64,000 bases of DNA from Bradyrhizobium sp. CCBAU 53338. Lineage in GTDB: Bacteria; Pseudomonadota; Alphaproteobacteria; Rhizobiales; Xanthobacteraceae. The notes beneath the pieces were generated by a model. That model made no database searches. It saw only the letters and a list, made by a program, of their open reading frames with translations, and had not been told where the DNA came from. This document shows, one piece after another, positions 49,134 to 58,455 of this stretch; the stretch's first letter is position 1, and each line of letters starts with the position of its first letter. The DNA is taken from the NCBI RefSeq assembly GCF_015291665.1, contig NZ_CP030048.1:372001-436000 (forward strand), written 5' to 3'. Made by a program: the position numbers and the translations under genes.

Positions 49134-50348
49134 TTAGCTGGATCTTGATTTCAGCATCGCGGTTGTCAATGGCACCAATAGGATACCCCGGTCGCTCAAG
49201 GTCTTGATCCAGGCGCCGACCCGCTCGATCGAGACGGGCAGCGCAGAAGCCGTGCCGATGGCAACGCCGCGCTCGCGGGCCACCGATTCCAGCTTGTTCA
49301 GGGCACGGTCGATCTCGTTCGCGGTCGGCACCGCGTCGAGCGCGATGTCGCCCTTGCCGAAGGGAACGGCGAGGCTTCCGGCCGCCTGCGGCGCGATGCT
49401 GCGCGGCGAGGTGCCGTCGTCGAAGAAGCCGAGCCCGCGCTTGGAGGCCTCGCGGATGATCGGCTGCATCGCCGCCTCCGTCGCGATGAAGCGGGCGCCC
49501 ATGAAATTGGTGATTCCGGCATAGCCCTGCATCCGGCTCAGGTGCCAGTACAGGCGGTCGGAGTTCTGGTCGGGGGTGAGCGAGGTCAGCAGCGTCTGCG
49601 GGCCGGGATCGTTGTCCGGGAAGTCGTAGGGCTCCATCGGGATCTGCAGGAAGATCTCGTGGCGCTGGGCGCGGGCGCGCTCGGCCAGCTTTCCCGGATC
49701 GGATCCATAAGGCGTGAAGGCCAGCGTCACCGCGCCCGGCAGCTTCATGATCGCATCGGTGGTCTTGGCGGCGCCGACGCCGAGGCCGCCGATCACGATC
49801 GCGACGACCGGCATTTTCGCGGCCTTGGCGCGGTCGGCCTCGGCGGCATAGACGTTGAACGGCTTGAGATCGCCCGAGATCGCGGGGATCATGCCGTAGC
49901 GCGACTTCTCCAGCAGCTTTGGGTCGATCCCAGCCATGACGGGCGGGGCCGCGGAAGCCGCCTCGCCCTTGTCGGTGGGGTCGCCGGCGCCGATCACCAC
50001 GTCGTGGCGGGCACCGGTCGAGCCGTCGATCATGGTGACGGTCTTCTGGTCGTCGGCCTGCTTCGGCGCTTCCTTGGTGTCGTGCTTGCTCTCTTGCTTG
50101 GCGTCCTGGCCGTGGCCGGCCGCGGGCTTCTCGTCGGCGGCCTTGGGATCGCGAATCGCGATCCGCGTCATCGGCTCGCCCCCGAGCGGGTCCTTGTTGA
50201 AGATGGCAAAGCCTGCAAAGGCGACCAGGAACAGGCCGAGCATCACGGCGAGCAACTGCATGGCCGTGAAAGGCAGCCGCAGCCGCCGTTTCCGACGCGG
50301 CTTGTCCTGTCCGAGCGGGGCGCTCAGATCATCCGCCGTTTCAGTCAT
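49134..50348 (-). CDS. Divergent polysaccharide deacetylase family protein (YibQ-like)
   Basis: This 404-residue protein has a basic cytoplasmic start ([13 protein letters not shown]) and one membrane helix ([21 protein letters not shown]). A Lys/Glu/Asp-rich linker (about 80-110) and then a periplasmic domain follow. The domain contains [57 protein letters not shown] and [22 protein letters not shown], all typical of the divergent polysaccharide deacetylase (DUF610) family. E. coli YibQ is also encoded next to envC. Function is not established; a cell wall or division link is inferred from that neighbourhood. A terminator separates it from the upstream ctpA. Confidence 0.88.
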   Translation of the reverse strand: MTETADDLSAPLGQDKPRRKRRLRLPFTAMQLLAVMLGLFLVAFAGFAIFNKDPLGGEPMTRIAIRDPKAADEKPAAGHGQDAKQESKHDTKEAPKQADDQKTVTMIDGSTGARHDVVIGAGDPTDKGEAASAAPPVMAGIDPKLLEKSRYGMIPAISGDLKPFNVYAAEADRAKAAKMPVVAIVIGGLGVGAAKTTDAIMKLPGAVTLAFTPYGSDPGKLAERARAQRHEIFLQIPMEPYDFPDNDPGPQTLLTSLTPDQNSDRLYWHLSRMQGYAGITNFMGARFIATEAAMQPIIREASKRGLGFFDDGTSPRSIAPQAAGSLAVPFGKGDIALDAVPTANEIDRALNKLESVARERGVAIGTASALPVSIERVGAWIKTLSDRGILLVPLTTAMLKSRSS

Positions 50349-50439
50349 GCGAGATCCCGAATCACTTAGCCCGACGATACCACGGCGAGGTCAAGTGGCG
50401 GCAGGCCGGGATAGGCCGGGGAGGCCAGGAGTTCCACGC

Positions 50440-50467
50440 AAAAAGGGCGGCTCTCGGAGCCGCCCTT
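50440..50467 (-). terminator. Rho-independent terminator after ctpA
   Basis: On the minus strand, AAGGGCGGCT pairs with AGCCGCCCTT around a 5-base loop and is followed by UUUUU-type sequence (from the A run 50440-50444). It lies 38 bp past the ctpA stop codon. Confidence 0.82.
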
Positions 50468-50504
50468 GTCGTCACGTCTCGCAGATCGCGGTTGGTGTGC
50501 CGCC

Positions 50505-51866
50505 TTAGTTTGCTGCCTTGGGCTTGTCGGCGGGCGCGGCCTTGTTGTCGCTGCTCGGCGTCGGCGCCGCGTTGGCGCTGTTCTTGATGCCGTGGAGCAG
50601 GTCGTCGGCCATCTTGAGCGCCTTGTCGTCCTTGGCGTCCGGCGGGACGTAGGACTGCGAACCGGTCTTCTCGTCGCCGTCGTTCTTGAGGTGGCCGCGC
50701 AGCGAAGCTTCGCCCTTGGTGTCGGTGCGCGACTTCAACTCGTCCGGCACGTCCTGGAGCACTTCGATGTCGGGCACGATGCCCTTAGCCTGGATCGACT
50801 TGCCCGACGGCGTGTAGTAGCGCGCGGTGGTCAGGCGCAGCGCGCCGTTGCCCGAGCCGAGCGGGATGATGGTCTGTACCGAGCCCTTGCCGAACGAGCG
50901 CGTGCCGACGATGGTCGCGCGCTTGTGGTCCTGCAGCGCGCCGGCGACGATTTCCGACGCCGAGGCCGACCCGCCGTTGACGAGCACGATGACCGGCTTG
51001 CCCTTGGTGAGGTCGCCCGCATGCGCGGTGCGGCGCTGGGTCTCCTCGGCGTTGCGGCCGCGGGTCGAGACGATCTCGCCCTTCTCCAGGAACGAGTCGG
51101 AGACGGTGACGGCCTCTTCGAGCAGGCCGCCCGGATTGTTGCGGAGGTCGATGATGTAGCCCTTGAGCTTGTCGCCGATCTGGGTCGAGAGGTTGGCAAC
51201 TTCCTTCTTCAGGCCTTCGGTGGTCTGCTCGTTGAAGGTGGTGATGCGGATATAGGCGATGTCGTCGGCCTCGACGCGCGCGCGCACCGAACGGACGCGG
51301 ATGTTGTCGCGCACCAGGGTCACGTCGATCGGATTGTCCTGGCCCTTGCGGATGATCTTGAGCTTGATCTTGGTGTTGACGGGGCCGCGCATCTTCTCGA
51401 CCGCCTGGTTCAGGGTCAGGCCCTGCACCGCCTCGTCGTCGAGATTGGTGATGATGTCGTTGGCCATGACGCCGGCGCGCGAAGCGGGCGTGTCGTCGAT
51501 CGGCGAGACCACCTTGATCAGGCCGTCTTCCATCGTGACCTCGATGCCGAGGCCGCCGAACTCGCCGCGGGTCTGCACCTGCATGTCGCGGAAGCTCTTG
51601 GCGTCCATGTAGCTCGAATGCGGATCGAGGCCGGAGAGCATGCCGCTGATCGCGGATTCGATCAGCTTGGTGTCGTCGGGCTTCTCGACATAGTCGGAGC
51701 GCACGCGCTCGAACACGTCGCCGAACAGATTGAGCTGGCGATAGGTGTCAACGGTCGCGGCGCGCGCGCTGGAGCCCATGAACACCGCGCGCGGCTGGGT
51801 CGCGAACAGCGTCAGCGCCGCACCGGTGGCCGCGCTGAGGAGGATAACTGAAGTCTTGCGCATCAT
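50505..51866 (-). CDS. ctpA: C-terminal processing peptidase CtpA (S41 family)
   Basis: This 453-residue periplasmic serine protease has a signal-anchor segment (SVILLSAATGAALTLFATQPRAVF). A PDZ domain (GEFGGLGIEVTMEDGLIKVVSPIDDTPASRAGVMANDIITNLDD) and an S41 catalytic core follow. The catalytic serine is in NGGSASASEIVAGALQDHKRA and the lysine in GTRSFGKGSVQT. RNNPGGLLEEAV is also conserved. The C-terminus is Lys/Asp/Ala-rich and probably disordered. It overlaps the end of the upstream envC-like gene by four bases (ATGA), so they are coupled. CtpA proteases process envelope proteins and cell wall hydrolases. A terminator follows. Confidence 0.95.
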   Translation of the reverse strand: MMRKTSVILLSAATGAALTLFATQPRAVFMGSSARAATVDTYRQLNLFGDVFERVRSDYVEKPDDTKLIESAISGMLSGLDPHSSYMDAKSFRDMQVQTRGEFGGLGIEVTMEDGLIKVVSPIDDTPASRAGVMANDIITNLDDEAVQGLTLNQAVEKMRGPVNTKIKLKIIRKGQDNPIDVTLVRDNIRVRSVRARVEADDIAYIRITTFNEQTTEGLKKEVANLSTQIGDKLKGYIIDLRNNPGGLLEEAVTVSDSFLEKGEIVSTRGRNAEETQRRTAHAGDLTKGKPVIVLVNGGSASASEIVAGALQDHKRATIVGTRSFGKGSVQTIIPLGSGNGALRLTTARYYTPSGKSIQAKGIVPDIEVLQDVPDELKSRTDTKGEASLRGHLKNDGDEKTGSQSYVPPDAKDDKALKMADDLLHGIKNSANAAPTPSSDNKAAPADKPKAAN

Positions 51867-53215
51867 CCGCGAACCTTCTCGCCTTCATTTGCGGCCCACC
51901 ATGGGCCTGGATCGATTGGAGTGCCGTCTTTGCGGAACTCGACATACAGCACAGGCTGACTCGCGTTGGTGGCGAGAATGGAGGCGACTTGAGATGTCGA
52001 CCCCATGGTCGCGACCGGCTCCCCCGTGAGCACGAACTGTCCGATGTTTACCGAAATGCGCTCCATCCCGGCGATCAGGACATGATACCCGCCCCCGGCA
52101 TTGAGGATCAAGAGTTGTCCGTAGCTGCGGAACGGGCCGGCATAGACCACCCAGCCGTCGCATGGCGTTGTGACCTGCGAGCCGGGCTTGGTGGCCAGCG
52201 AAATGCCCTTCTGGACCCCGCCGACGCCATCGGAACCGCCAAAGTCCCTGATCTTGTTACCGTTAACCGGCAAAGGCAGGAGCCCCTTCGCCGAGGCGAA
52301 CAGGATGGCCGGGCTGGTTCGGGAGCGATCCTTGAAGATGGCCGGGCCGGGCTTGGCACTAGCCGCTGCCTTGGCCTCCTTGGCTTCGGCCTGCTTGGCG
52401 GCCTCGGCGGCCTTCTCAGCCGCCTTGGCGGCGCTCTGCAGGTCCTGCTCCATCTTGGCGATCAGCCCCTGGAGATCGCCGACCTGTTTTGACAGCGTGA
52501 TGGCGCGCGAATTTTCGGCGTCGAGGTCCTTCTCGCGCGAGGCCTGCTGGCGCTGCCGTTCGTCGACCAGGGCTGTGAGCCGGGTCTGGTCGCTGCGGAT
52601 CTTGTCGCGGTCGGAGGCGAGCTGGTCACGCTCGGCGGCCATGCTCTTGCGCAAGGTCACAAGCTCGCCGAGTTCGCCCGCGATCTTCTCGGCGCGGCTG
52701 CGCAATTCCGGCACGACAGCGCCGAGCAGTATAGCGGTGCGCAGCGATTGCAGTGCATCTTCCGGCCGCACCAGCAGCGCCGGCGGCGTGCGCCTTCCGG
52801 CTCGCTGCAGGGCCGCCAGCACCTCGACGATGTCGGCGCGGCGCGAATCGAGCGAGGCGCGCGTTTCCTGTTCGCGGCCATTCAGCGTCCGCAGTCGCGC
52901 TTCGGCCTCGTCGATCTTGGTCTCGACGGTGCGGACATTGGCGGCGGTGTCGATCAGCTGCTGATTGAGCTGGGTGCGGTCCTGACCGAGCGAGGCGATC
53001 TCGGCCTTCAGCTTGGCCTGCGCCTCCTCCGCGCTCTTCTGCCGGGCGCGCGCAGCTTCCAGCTCCTGCTCGCGCTGCTTGATGGCATCGGTCGAGATGG
53101 CTGCGGTCTGGGGCGCCGGTGCCGCCGTCTGAGCTTGTGCGAGATTTTCTTCGGCGAAGAGGCTTGCGCCGGCGCAGCTCACCATCAGCAGCAAATTGAG
53201 GATCGGCGCTCGCAT
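51863..53215 (-). CDS. EnvC-like murein hydrolase activator with degenerate LytM domain
   Basis: This 450-residue protein has a signal peptide (LNLLLMVSCAGASLFA), long coiled coils (about residues 45-285, with an Ala/Lys/Glu-rich stretch near 270-290) and a C-terminal M23/LytM domain. In that domain the first metal ligands of active M23 peptidases are missing (QKGISLATKPGSQV where an H-x-G-x-D pattern is expected), and the last motif reads GYHVLIAGM instead of H-x-H. It is therefore probably a non-catalytic activator of amidases, like E. coli EnvC. It is coupled to ctpA and lies next to rlmH. Confidence 0.88.
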   Translation of the reverse strand: MRAPILNLLLMVSCAGASLFAEENLAQAQTAAPAPQTAAISTDAIKQREQELEAARARQKSAEEAQAKLKAEIASLGQDRTQLNQQLIDTAANVRTVETKIDEAEARLRTLNGREQETRASLDSRRADIVEVLAALQRAGRRTPPALLVRPEDALQSLRTAILLGAVVPELRSRAEKIAGELGELVTLRKSMAAERDQLASDRDKIRSDQTRLTALVDERQRQQASREKDLDAENSRAITLSKQVGDLQGLIAKMEQDLQSAAKAAEKAAEAAKQAEAKEAKAAASAKPGPAIFKDRSRTSPAILFASAKGLLPLPVNGNKIRDFGGSDGVGGVQKGISLATKPGSQVTTPCDGWVVYAGPFRSYGQLLILNAGGGYHVLIAGMERISVNIGQFVLTGEPVATMGSTSQVASILATNASQPVLYVEFRKDGTPIDPGPWWAANEGEKVRG

Positions 53216-53246
53216 CTGTTGGGCAAGGTGCTCGTTATGGCGCGAA

Positions 53247-53729
53247 TCACGCGCGATGATAGGGGTGGCCGGCCAGAATGGTGGCGGCCCGATACAGCTG
53301 TTCCAGAAGCATGACGCGGACCATTTGATGCGGCCAGGTCGCGGAGCCGAATGCGATCGCGAGCTTGGCCTTACGGCGCAATTCGGGCGAAAGTCCGTCC
53401 GCCCCGCCGATCACGAAGATAGTATGACCGGCGCCTTCGTCGCGCCAGCGCCCGAGATTCCGTGCGAATACGGTGGAATCGAGGTTTTGTCCGCGCTCGT
53501 CCATCGCCACCAGGATCGACTTGTCCGGGATATGCGCGGAGATCGCGGCCGCCTCTTCGGTCATCCGCGTCGCGGCATCGCGCGCGCGGCTCTCGGGGAT
53601 TTCGTGGATGGTGAGCTCGCGGAATCCGAGCTTGCGGCCGGCCTCGTCGAACCGCTCGAAATAGCGCTCGGCAAGCTCCCGTTCCGGCCCCTGCTTCAGC
53701 CGGCCCACCGCGATGACAGCGACACGCAT
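53247..53729 (-). CDS. rlmH: 23S rRNA (pseudouridine1915-N3) methyltransferase RlmH
   Basis: This 160-residue SPOUT-class methyltransferase modifies pseudouridine 1915 in helix 69 of 23S rRNA. The N-terminus MRVAVIAVGRLKQGPERELAERYFERF is typical. The knotted SAM site is ILVAMDERGQNLDS and HTIFVIGGADGLSPELRRKA, and the C-terminal ATWPHQMVRVMLLEQLYRAATILAGHPYHR is the strongly conserved family end. It lies between envC and rsfS on the same strand, a conserved order in Rhizobiales. A small hairpin (GGCCGATT/AATCGGCC, 53797-53815) sits between it and rsfS. Confidence 0.97.
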   Translation of the reverse strand: MRVAVIAVGRLKQGPERELAERYFERFDEAGRKLGFRELTIHEIPESRARDAATRMTEEAAAISAHIPDKSILVAMDERGQNLDSTVFARNLGRWRDEGAGHTIFVIGGADGLSPELRRKAKLAIAFGSATWPHQMVRVMLLEQLYRAATILAGHPYHRA

Positions 53730-53796
53730 GATGTTTCAGAGTCGAGTTTTCAAGACCGCGCGCATTCGGCGCGCGCACGACGCTAGCATGCGCGTC

Positions 53797-53815
53797 GGCC
53801 GATTCGAAATCGGCC
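53797..53815 (-). promoter_or_regulatory. Intercistronic hairpin between rsfS and rlmH
   Basis: GGCCGATT and AATCGGCC form an 8-bp stem with a 3-base loop and no T-run. It is likely an mRNA structural element. Confidence 0.4.
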
Positions 53816-53834
53816 AGCAGCCTCCAAGATCGCG

Positions 53835-54257
53835 TTAGATCGCCTTCGCCGCCCCCGGGCCCTGCGTGTACAATCTCTCGAGATTGTAGAACTCACGGAC
53901 CTCGGGTCTGAACACGTGCACGATCACTTCGCCGGAATCGATCAGCACCCAGTCGCAATTGGGCAAGCCCTCGACATGGATGTTCTTGATGCCGGTTTCC
54001 TTGAGGCTCTTCGTCACGTTCTCCGCGATCGCGCCGACGTGCCGGTTCACACGGCCCGTGGTGACGATCATGTAGTCGGAGTATGCCGATTTGCCGCGAA
54101 GGTCGATGGTGACCGTCTCTTCCGCCTTCATGTCCTCGAGGCGGGAGAGGATCAGGCTCAGCGTCTTGTCGGCGTCGGGTTGCGCCTTCAAGGCCGCAGC
54201 TTTGGTCGATGTTTTACGCGCCGGTTTCGTAGCCTTGGGTAAAACAGACTTTGACAA
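53835..54257 (-). CDS. rsfS: Ribosomal silencing factor RsfS
   Basis: This protein of about 140 residues binds L14 and blocks subunit joining under starvation. The conserved domain covers ILSRLEDMKAEETVTIDLRGKSAYSDYMIVTTGRVNRHVGAIAENV, then GLPNCDWVLIDSGEVIVHVFRPEVREFYNLERLY. The N-terminal 30 residues are basic and low complexity (PKATKPARKTSTKAAALKAQ). No ATG lies in frame before the domain, so a TTG at 54257 is used as start; the true start is uncertain. It follows nadD, the usual partner. A perfect 10-bp hairpin lies upstream at 54295. Confidence 0.92.
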   Translation of the reverse strand: MSKSVLPKATKPARKTSTKAAALKAQPDADKTLSLILSRLEDMKAEETVTIDLRGKSAYSDYMIVTTGRVNRHVGAIAENVTKSLKETGIKNIHVEGLPNCDWVLIDSGEVIVHVFRPEVREFYNLERLYTQGPGAAKAI

Positions 54258-54294
54258 TACAGACGTGGCCAGGGACCATTCCTTTCACTGTATC

Positions 54295-54318
54295 GCGAAG
54301 GCCGAATCCGGCCTTCGC
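54295..54318 (-). promoter_or_regulatory. Perfect hairpin between nadD and rsfS
   Basis: GCGAAGGCCG and CGGCCTTCGC form a 10-bp stem with a 4-base loop. There is no T-run on either strand, so it could be an attenuator or processing site and not a terminator. Confidence 0.5.
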
Positions 54319-54389
54319 TGGTTACACTACATCATGTGGGGTTAAGGGTTTCAATATGCCAGAGAGCCCGTAATTCCCCACATTCCGTC

Positions 54390-55034
54390 TCACTTCGTAC
54401 CTTTCCAGCTCCCGTCCGGGTTCCGCAGGCCCGTCGAGGAAAGGTTGAGCTTCAACCCGGTCAGGAAGACCCAGGCCGGCGCCGGCCGGTCCGCAAGCAA
54501 GGCTGCCTCACTCTCCGGCAGGCGGTAGCGCGCGAGCGCCTGGGCGGCAGGGGAGGCGAGGGCACGAAAACTCTGCGGCGGGCGATCGATCACTGCCATC
54601 GGGACCTGGGCGGCGATCCGCCGCCAGTCCTGCCAACGATGGAATTGAGCGAGGTTGTCGGCGCCCATGATCCAGACAAAGCGCAAGCCGGAGAAGCGGC
54701 GGCGCAACGTGTTGATCGTGTCGATGGTATAGCGGGTACGAATGACGGATTCGAGACAGCTCACCTCGATCCTGGGGTCATCTGCGACGTCGCGCGCGGC
54801 CTGCATGCGCTCGCCGAGCTCGTGCAGATTGCCGTTCTCCTTGAGCGGATTGCCTGGCGTGACCAGCCACCAGACGCGATCGAGTTGCAATCGCATCAAG
54901 GCGAAGCGGCTGATCGCGCGATGGGCCTGATGCGGCGGGTTGAACGAGCCGCCGAGCAGGCCGATACGCATCCCCTCGGTATGGGGCGGGACCGCTTGCG
55001 CCACGAAGCGCGGCACGACGAAATTGTTACTCAA
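54390..55034 (-). CDS. nadD: Nicotinate-nucleotide adenylyltransferase
   Basis: The enzyme adenylylates nicotinate mononucleotide in NAD biosynthesis. The nucleotidyltransferase motif [14 protein letters not shown] starts at about residue 25 of the 214-residue frame. [20 protein letters not shown] and the ISSTGLR-like C-terminal motif ([12 protein letters not shown]) are present. The start is a TTG at 55034, 24 bp after proA. Starting at the ATG of MRIGLLGG would be shorter, but its purine-rich sequence abuts the ATG without proper spacing. The order proA-nadD-rsfS-rlmH is standard for Rhizobiales. Confidence 0.94.
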   Translation of the reverse strand: MSNNFVVPRFVAQAVPPHTEGMRIGLLGGSFNPPHQAHRAISRFALMRLQLDRVWWLVTPGNPLKENGNLHELGERMQAARDVADDPRIEVSCLESVIRTRYTIDTINTLRRRFSGLRFVWIMGADNLAQFHRWQDWRRIAAQVPMAVIDRPPQSFRALASPAAQALARYRLPESEAALLADRPAPAWVFLTGLKLNLSSTGLRNPDGSWKGTK

Positions 55035-55058
55035 TGCCCGCCCGCCCCGCGACGTCTC

Positions 55059-56366
55059 TTACGGCCGCGTCTGCCCGGTGCCGTGAACGCGATATTTGAA
55101 GCTCGTCAATTGCTCGGCGCCGACAGGGCCACGGGCGTGGAAGCGGCCGGTGGCGATGCCGATCTCGGCACCGAAGCCGAACTCGCCGCCGTCGGCGAAT
55201 TGCGTCGAGGCGTTGTGCAGCACGATCGCGGAGTCGACTTCGCTGAGGAATTTCTTCGCGGCAGCGTCGTTCTCGCTCACGATCGCATCGGTGTGGTGCG
55301 AGCCGTGGTCCTGGATGTGCGCGATCGCGCCGTCGACGCCATCGACCACCTTCGCCGCGATGATCGCGTCGAGATATTCGGTGTCCCAATCGTCTTCGCT
55401 GGCAGGTTTTACGCGCGCATCTGTCTCCTGCACGGCGTCGTCACCGCGCACCTCGCAGCCGGCCTCGAGCAGCATCTCGACCAGCGGCTTCAGGTTTTTG
55501 CCGGCAGCGGCGCGATCGACCAGCAATGTCTCGGCCGCGCCACAGACGCCGGTGCGTCGCATCTTGGCATTGAGCACGATCGACTTCGCCATGGCGAGAT
55601 CGGCGCTGGCATCGACATAGACGTGGTTGACGCCTTCGAGATGCGCGAACACGGGCACGCGCGCCTCCTGCTCGACGCGCGCAACGAGGCTCTTGCCGCC
55701 GCGCGGCACGATCACGTCGATCGAACCGTTGAGGCCGGACAGCATCATGCCGACCGCCGCGCGGTCGCGCGTCGGCACCAGCGTGATCGCAGCTTCAGGC
55801 AGTCCCGCTTCACGCAGGCCCTGCACCAGGCACTCATGGATGGCACGACAGGAGCGGAAACTGTCGGAGCCGCCGCGCAGGATCACGGCATTGCCGGATT
55901 TCAGGCAGAGCACGCCGGCATCCGCCGCGACGTTCGGCCGGCTCTCGAAGATGACGCCAACGACGCCGAGCGGCACGCGCACGCGCTCGATGGTCATGCC
56001 GTTCGGCCGCTGCCAGCTCTCGGTGACGATGCCGACGGGATCGGCGATGCCGCGCACGACGGCGATGCCCTCAGCCATGCCTTCGACCCGCGCCGGCGTC
56101 AGCGTCAGGCGGTCGATGAAGGACGAGGTGGCATTGCCGGAGGCGCGCGCTTCGGCGACGTCCTCCGCATTTGCGGCGAGGATCGCTGCGGCGTTGGCGC
56201 GAATCGCCCGCTCCATGGCTTCCAGCGCCCGGTTCTTCTGCTCCGGCGGCGCCAGCGCCAGCACCCGCGCGGCGGCGCGGGAACGGGTGGCGAGATCGGA
56301 CATCAGCGCCAAGAGATCGGCGGTTCGATCGGCATTGCCGTCAACGGCTTTCAGGGGGGCGGCCAT
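55059..56366 (-). CDS. proA: Gamma-glutamyl phosphate reductase
   Basis: This 435-residue enzyme reduces gamma-glutamyl phosphate to glutamate semialdehyde in proline synthesis. It has the aldehyde dehydrogenase fold with [38 protein letters not shown]. The catalytic cysteine lies in [15 protein letters not shown], and [10 protein letters not shown] and [16 protein letters not shown] are family marks. The start is the ATG giving [10 protein letters not shown]. In most relatives it directly follows proB. Here a toxin-antitoxin pair separates them, so proA and the genes after it must have a promoter in the 192 bp upstream of its start. Confidence 0.96.
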   Translation of the reverse strand: MAAPLKAVDGNADRTADLLALMSDLATRSRAAARVLALAPPEQKNRALEAMERAIRANAAAILAANAEDVAEARASGNATSSFIDRLTLTPARVEGMAEGIAVVRGIADPVGIVTESWQRPNGMTIERVRVPLGVVGVIFESRPNVAADAGVLCLKSGNAVILRGGSDSFRSCRAIHECLVQGLREAGLPEAAITLVPTRDRAAVGMMLSGLNGSIDVIVPRGGKSLVARVEQEARVPVFAHLEGVNHVYVDASADLAMAKSIVLNAKMRRTGVCGAAETLLVDRAAAGKNLKPLVEMLLEAGCEVRGDDAVQETDARVKPASEDDWDTEYLDAIIAAKVVDGVDGAIAHIQDHGSHHTDAIVSENDAAAKKFLSEVDSAIVLHNASTQFADGGEFGFGAEIGIATGRFHARGPVGAEQLTSFKYRVHGTGQTRP

Positions 56367-56558
56367 GAGAGTTCAACCTTCTGCTAAGGCGGTGTCCTAG
56401 CACGGAAATCCCGCTTTTGCGAAGGGCGGGGCGGGTATGGCAGGGGCACGGTCGTGGATACCGGGTCGGCCAATGGCCTGGCGGGACCGGAGGTGGGACC
56501 GATCCTTGCCGGACGCTCAAATATCAATAAATATCATTATCTGATAACGGAGCCGTCC

Positions 56559-56837
56559 ATGGCGAGCAGCTACAGCATTGGCAAGCATTTCGAGGACCTG
56601 ATCGACAATCTGGTCGAGAGCGGCCGCTACGCTACCGCGAGCGAAGTCATGCGCGAAGGTCTTCGGCTGGTCGAGGAGCGCGAAGAGCGGCGCAGGATCA
56701 AGCTGGAGGCGCTACGGGAGGAAATCCAGAAGGGGTTTGACAGCGGACCGATGCAAGAGGTCGACATTCAGGAATGGATGAACGAGATCAAGGCGCGGGG
56801 ACGGCAACGGTTGGCCGCGCGCAAACGTGGCGAATAG
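56559..56837 (+). CDS. ParD-like antitoxin (type II TA system)
   Basis: This 92-residue protein has an N-terminal ribbon-helix-helix (SSYSIGKHFEDLIDNLVESGRYATASEVMREGLRLVEERE), the ParD/CopG-type DNA-binding fold. A charged C-terminal tail (RIKLEALREEIQKGFDSGP) would wrap the toxin. The ATG at 56559 follows CGGAG. It overlaps the toxin gene by 11 bp. Such antitoxins bind their own promoter. The AT-rich sequence just upstream (ATATCA, then TGATAA about 20 bp later) is a candidate operator. Note that the AT-rich promoter contrasts with the surrounding genome. Confidence 0.92.
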   Translation: MASSYSIGKHFEDLIDNLVESGRYATASEVMREGLRLVEEREERRRIKLEALREEIQKGFDSGPMQEVDIQEWMNEIKARGRQRLAARKRGE

Positions 56838-57123
56838 ATTCCGCAAAGCTCCACAAGCAGACATCGATCTCGATTCGATCTGGGACTTCATTGCTTCGGA
56901 CAGCATTCGGGCCGCCGAGAACCAGATCGGGCGCATCGGTGAGATTTTCGAGATGCTGGTGGAGAATCCGCTGGCCGGAAGAGATCGACGAGAATTGCGT
57001 GCCGGCTTGCGCAGCTTCCCAGTCGGCAATTACGTGATCTTCTATGTCCCGTTGCCTGATGGCATTGAGATCGTCCGCGTCATGCACGGCCGCCAGGACA
57101 TCGGCGCCGACGACATGCAATAG
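56827..57123 (+). CDS. ParE/RelE-like toxin (type II TA system)
   Basis: This 98-residue protein of the RelE/ParE superfamily has RFRKAPQADIDLDSIWDFIASDSIRAAENQIGRI, then LVENPLAGRDRRELRAGLRSFPVGNYVIFYVPLPDGIEIVRVMHGRQDI. The C-terminal VRVMHGRQDI motif and the Arg-rich middle are typical of ParE-type toxins, which usually inhibit DNA gyrase. The start is GTG, overlapping the antitoxin gene. It ends six bases before the convergent proB stop codon. The pair is not part of the proline genes and looks inserted between proB and proA. Confidence 0.92.
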   Translation: MANRFRKAPQADIDLDSIWDFIASDSIRAAENQIGRIGEIFEMLVENPLAGRDRRELRAGLRSFPVGNYVIFYVPLPDGIEIVRVMHGRQDIGADDMQ

Positions 57124-57129
57124 CCGGCC

Positions 57130-58251
57130 TTACCCGCCCACCACCAGGTCGTCGCGGTGAATCATCTCGGAGCGCCCGCTGATGCCGAGGATGGTCATCA
57201 CATCAGGGGAGGAGCGGCCCTTGATCCGCTCGGCGACCTCGGCGTCATAGGCGATCAGGCCGCGGCCGACCTCGCTGGTATCGGGGCCGCGGACGATTAC
57301 GGCATCGCCGCGGGCGAACTGGCCCTCGACCTTGATCACGCCGGCCGGCAGCAGGCTGGCGCCGGCGCGCAGCGCCGTCACCGCGCCCGCATCGATCGTC
57401 AGCGTGCCCTTGGGCTCCAGCGTGCCCGCGATCCAACGCTTGCGCGAGGTGATGGGGTTGGCCGGCGTCAGGAACCAGGTGCAGCGTCCGCCATTGGCGA
57501 TCGCCTGCAGCGGATGCTCGATCTTGCCGGATGCAATCAGCATGTGCGTGCCGCCTGTCGTGGCGATCTTGGCCGCCTCGACCTTGGTGCGCATGCCGCC
57601 GCGCGACAGTTCGGATTCGGCGTCTCCCGCCACCGCCTCGATCTCCGAGGAGATGCTCTCGACCACCGGGATCAGTTTTGCGTTCGGATTGTTCTTTGGT
57701 GGGGCGTCGTAGAGGCCGTCGATGTCGGAGAGCAGCACCAGCAGATCTGCGCTCGCCATTGTGGCGACGCGCGCAGCGAGGCGGTCATTGTCGCCGTAGC
57801 GGATCTCGTTGGTTGCGACCGTGTCGTTCTCGTTGATGACAGGGATCGCGCGCCACTCCAGCAGCTTGCCGATGGTGGAGCGCGCGTTGAGATAGCGGCG
57901 ACGCTCCTCTGTGTCCTGGAGGGTGACGAGAATCTGGCCGGCGCCGATGCCGTGGGCGCCGAGCACCTCGGACCAGATCCGCGCCAGCGCGATCTGGCCG
58001 ACGGCGGCGGCTGCCTGGCTCTCCTCCAGCTTCAGCGGACCGCGCGGTAGCTTGAGCCGGCTGCGGCCGAGCGCGATCGAGCCCGAGGACACCACGAGCA
58101 CGTCGCGGCCCTCCGTGTGCAGCTTGGCCATGTCGTCGGCGAGCGCGGCCAGCCAGGACGCCCGCACCTCGCCCCTGTCGGAATCGACCAGCAGCGCGGA
58201 GCCGACCTTGACGACGATGCGGCGGAATTGACTGAGTTCGGGGCTGGCCAT
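57130..58251 (-). CDS. proB: Glutamate 5-kinase
   Basis: This 373-residue enzyme phosphorylates glutamate, the first step of proline synthesis. The N-terminal amino acid kinase domain has [42 protein letters not shown] and [13 protein letters not shown] motifs ([13 protein letters not shown]), with [10 protein letters not shown]. The C-terminal PUA domain covers about residues 280-373 and ends [15 protein letters not shown]. The frame stays open far upstream, but the ATG at 58251 gives the normal length. It is the proline feedback target. The TA pair interrupts the usual proB-proA order. Confidence 0.97.
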   Translation of the reverse strand: MASPELSQFRRIVVKVGSALLVDSDRGEVRASWLAALADDMAKLHTEGRDVLVVSSGSIALGRSRLKLPRGPLKLEESQAAAAVGQIALARIWSEVLGAHGIGAGQILVTLQDTEERRRYLNARSTIGKLLEWRAIPVINENDTVATNEIRYGDNDRLAARVATMASADLLVLLSDIDGLYDAPPKNNPNAKLIPVVESISSEIEAVAGDAESELSRGGMRTKVEAAKIATTGGTHMLIASGKIEHPLQAIANGGRCTWFLTPANPITSRKRWIAGTLEPKGTLTIDAGAVTALRAGASLLPAGVIKVEGQFARGDAVIVRGPDTSEVGRGLIAYDAEVAERIKGRSSPDVMTILGISGRSEMIHRDDLVVGG

Positions 58252-58455
58252 GTGGGTATGTGTCGGCGCTAACAGGACGGAATTGCTCTGGAAACGGCGG
58301 AGCGACGGGCGGCGCCGGTGAGGTCTGCTTTTGCAGCAGGACGATGGCCGGCGCAAGGCGGCCGGGGTGGGAAACGGGACCAATGTCGGTCTTGTCTCGC
58401 AGGCCCGGCTGGCTCTAATGGCCGCCAACCATAACGGGCTGGAAAGGGGAAACGC

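Noticed and set aside
50398..50436. Hairpin-like GGCCGGGATAGGCCGGGGAGGCC sequence upstream of the ctpA terminator
   Set aside because: It is a short direct G/C repetition without a stable stem and without a T-run. The real terminator is at 50440-50467.
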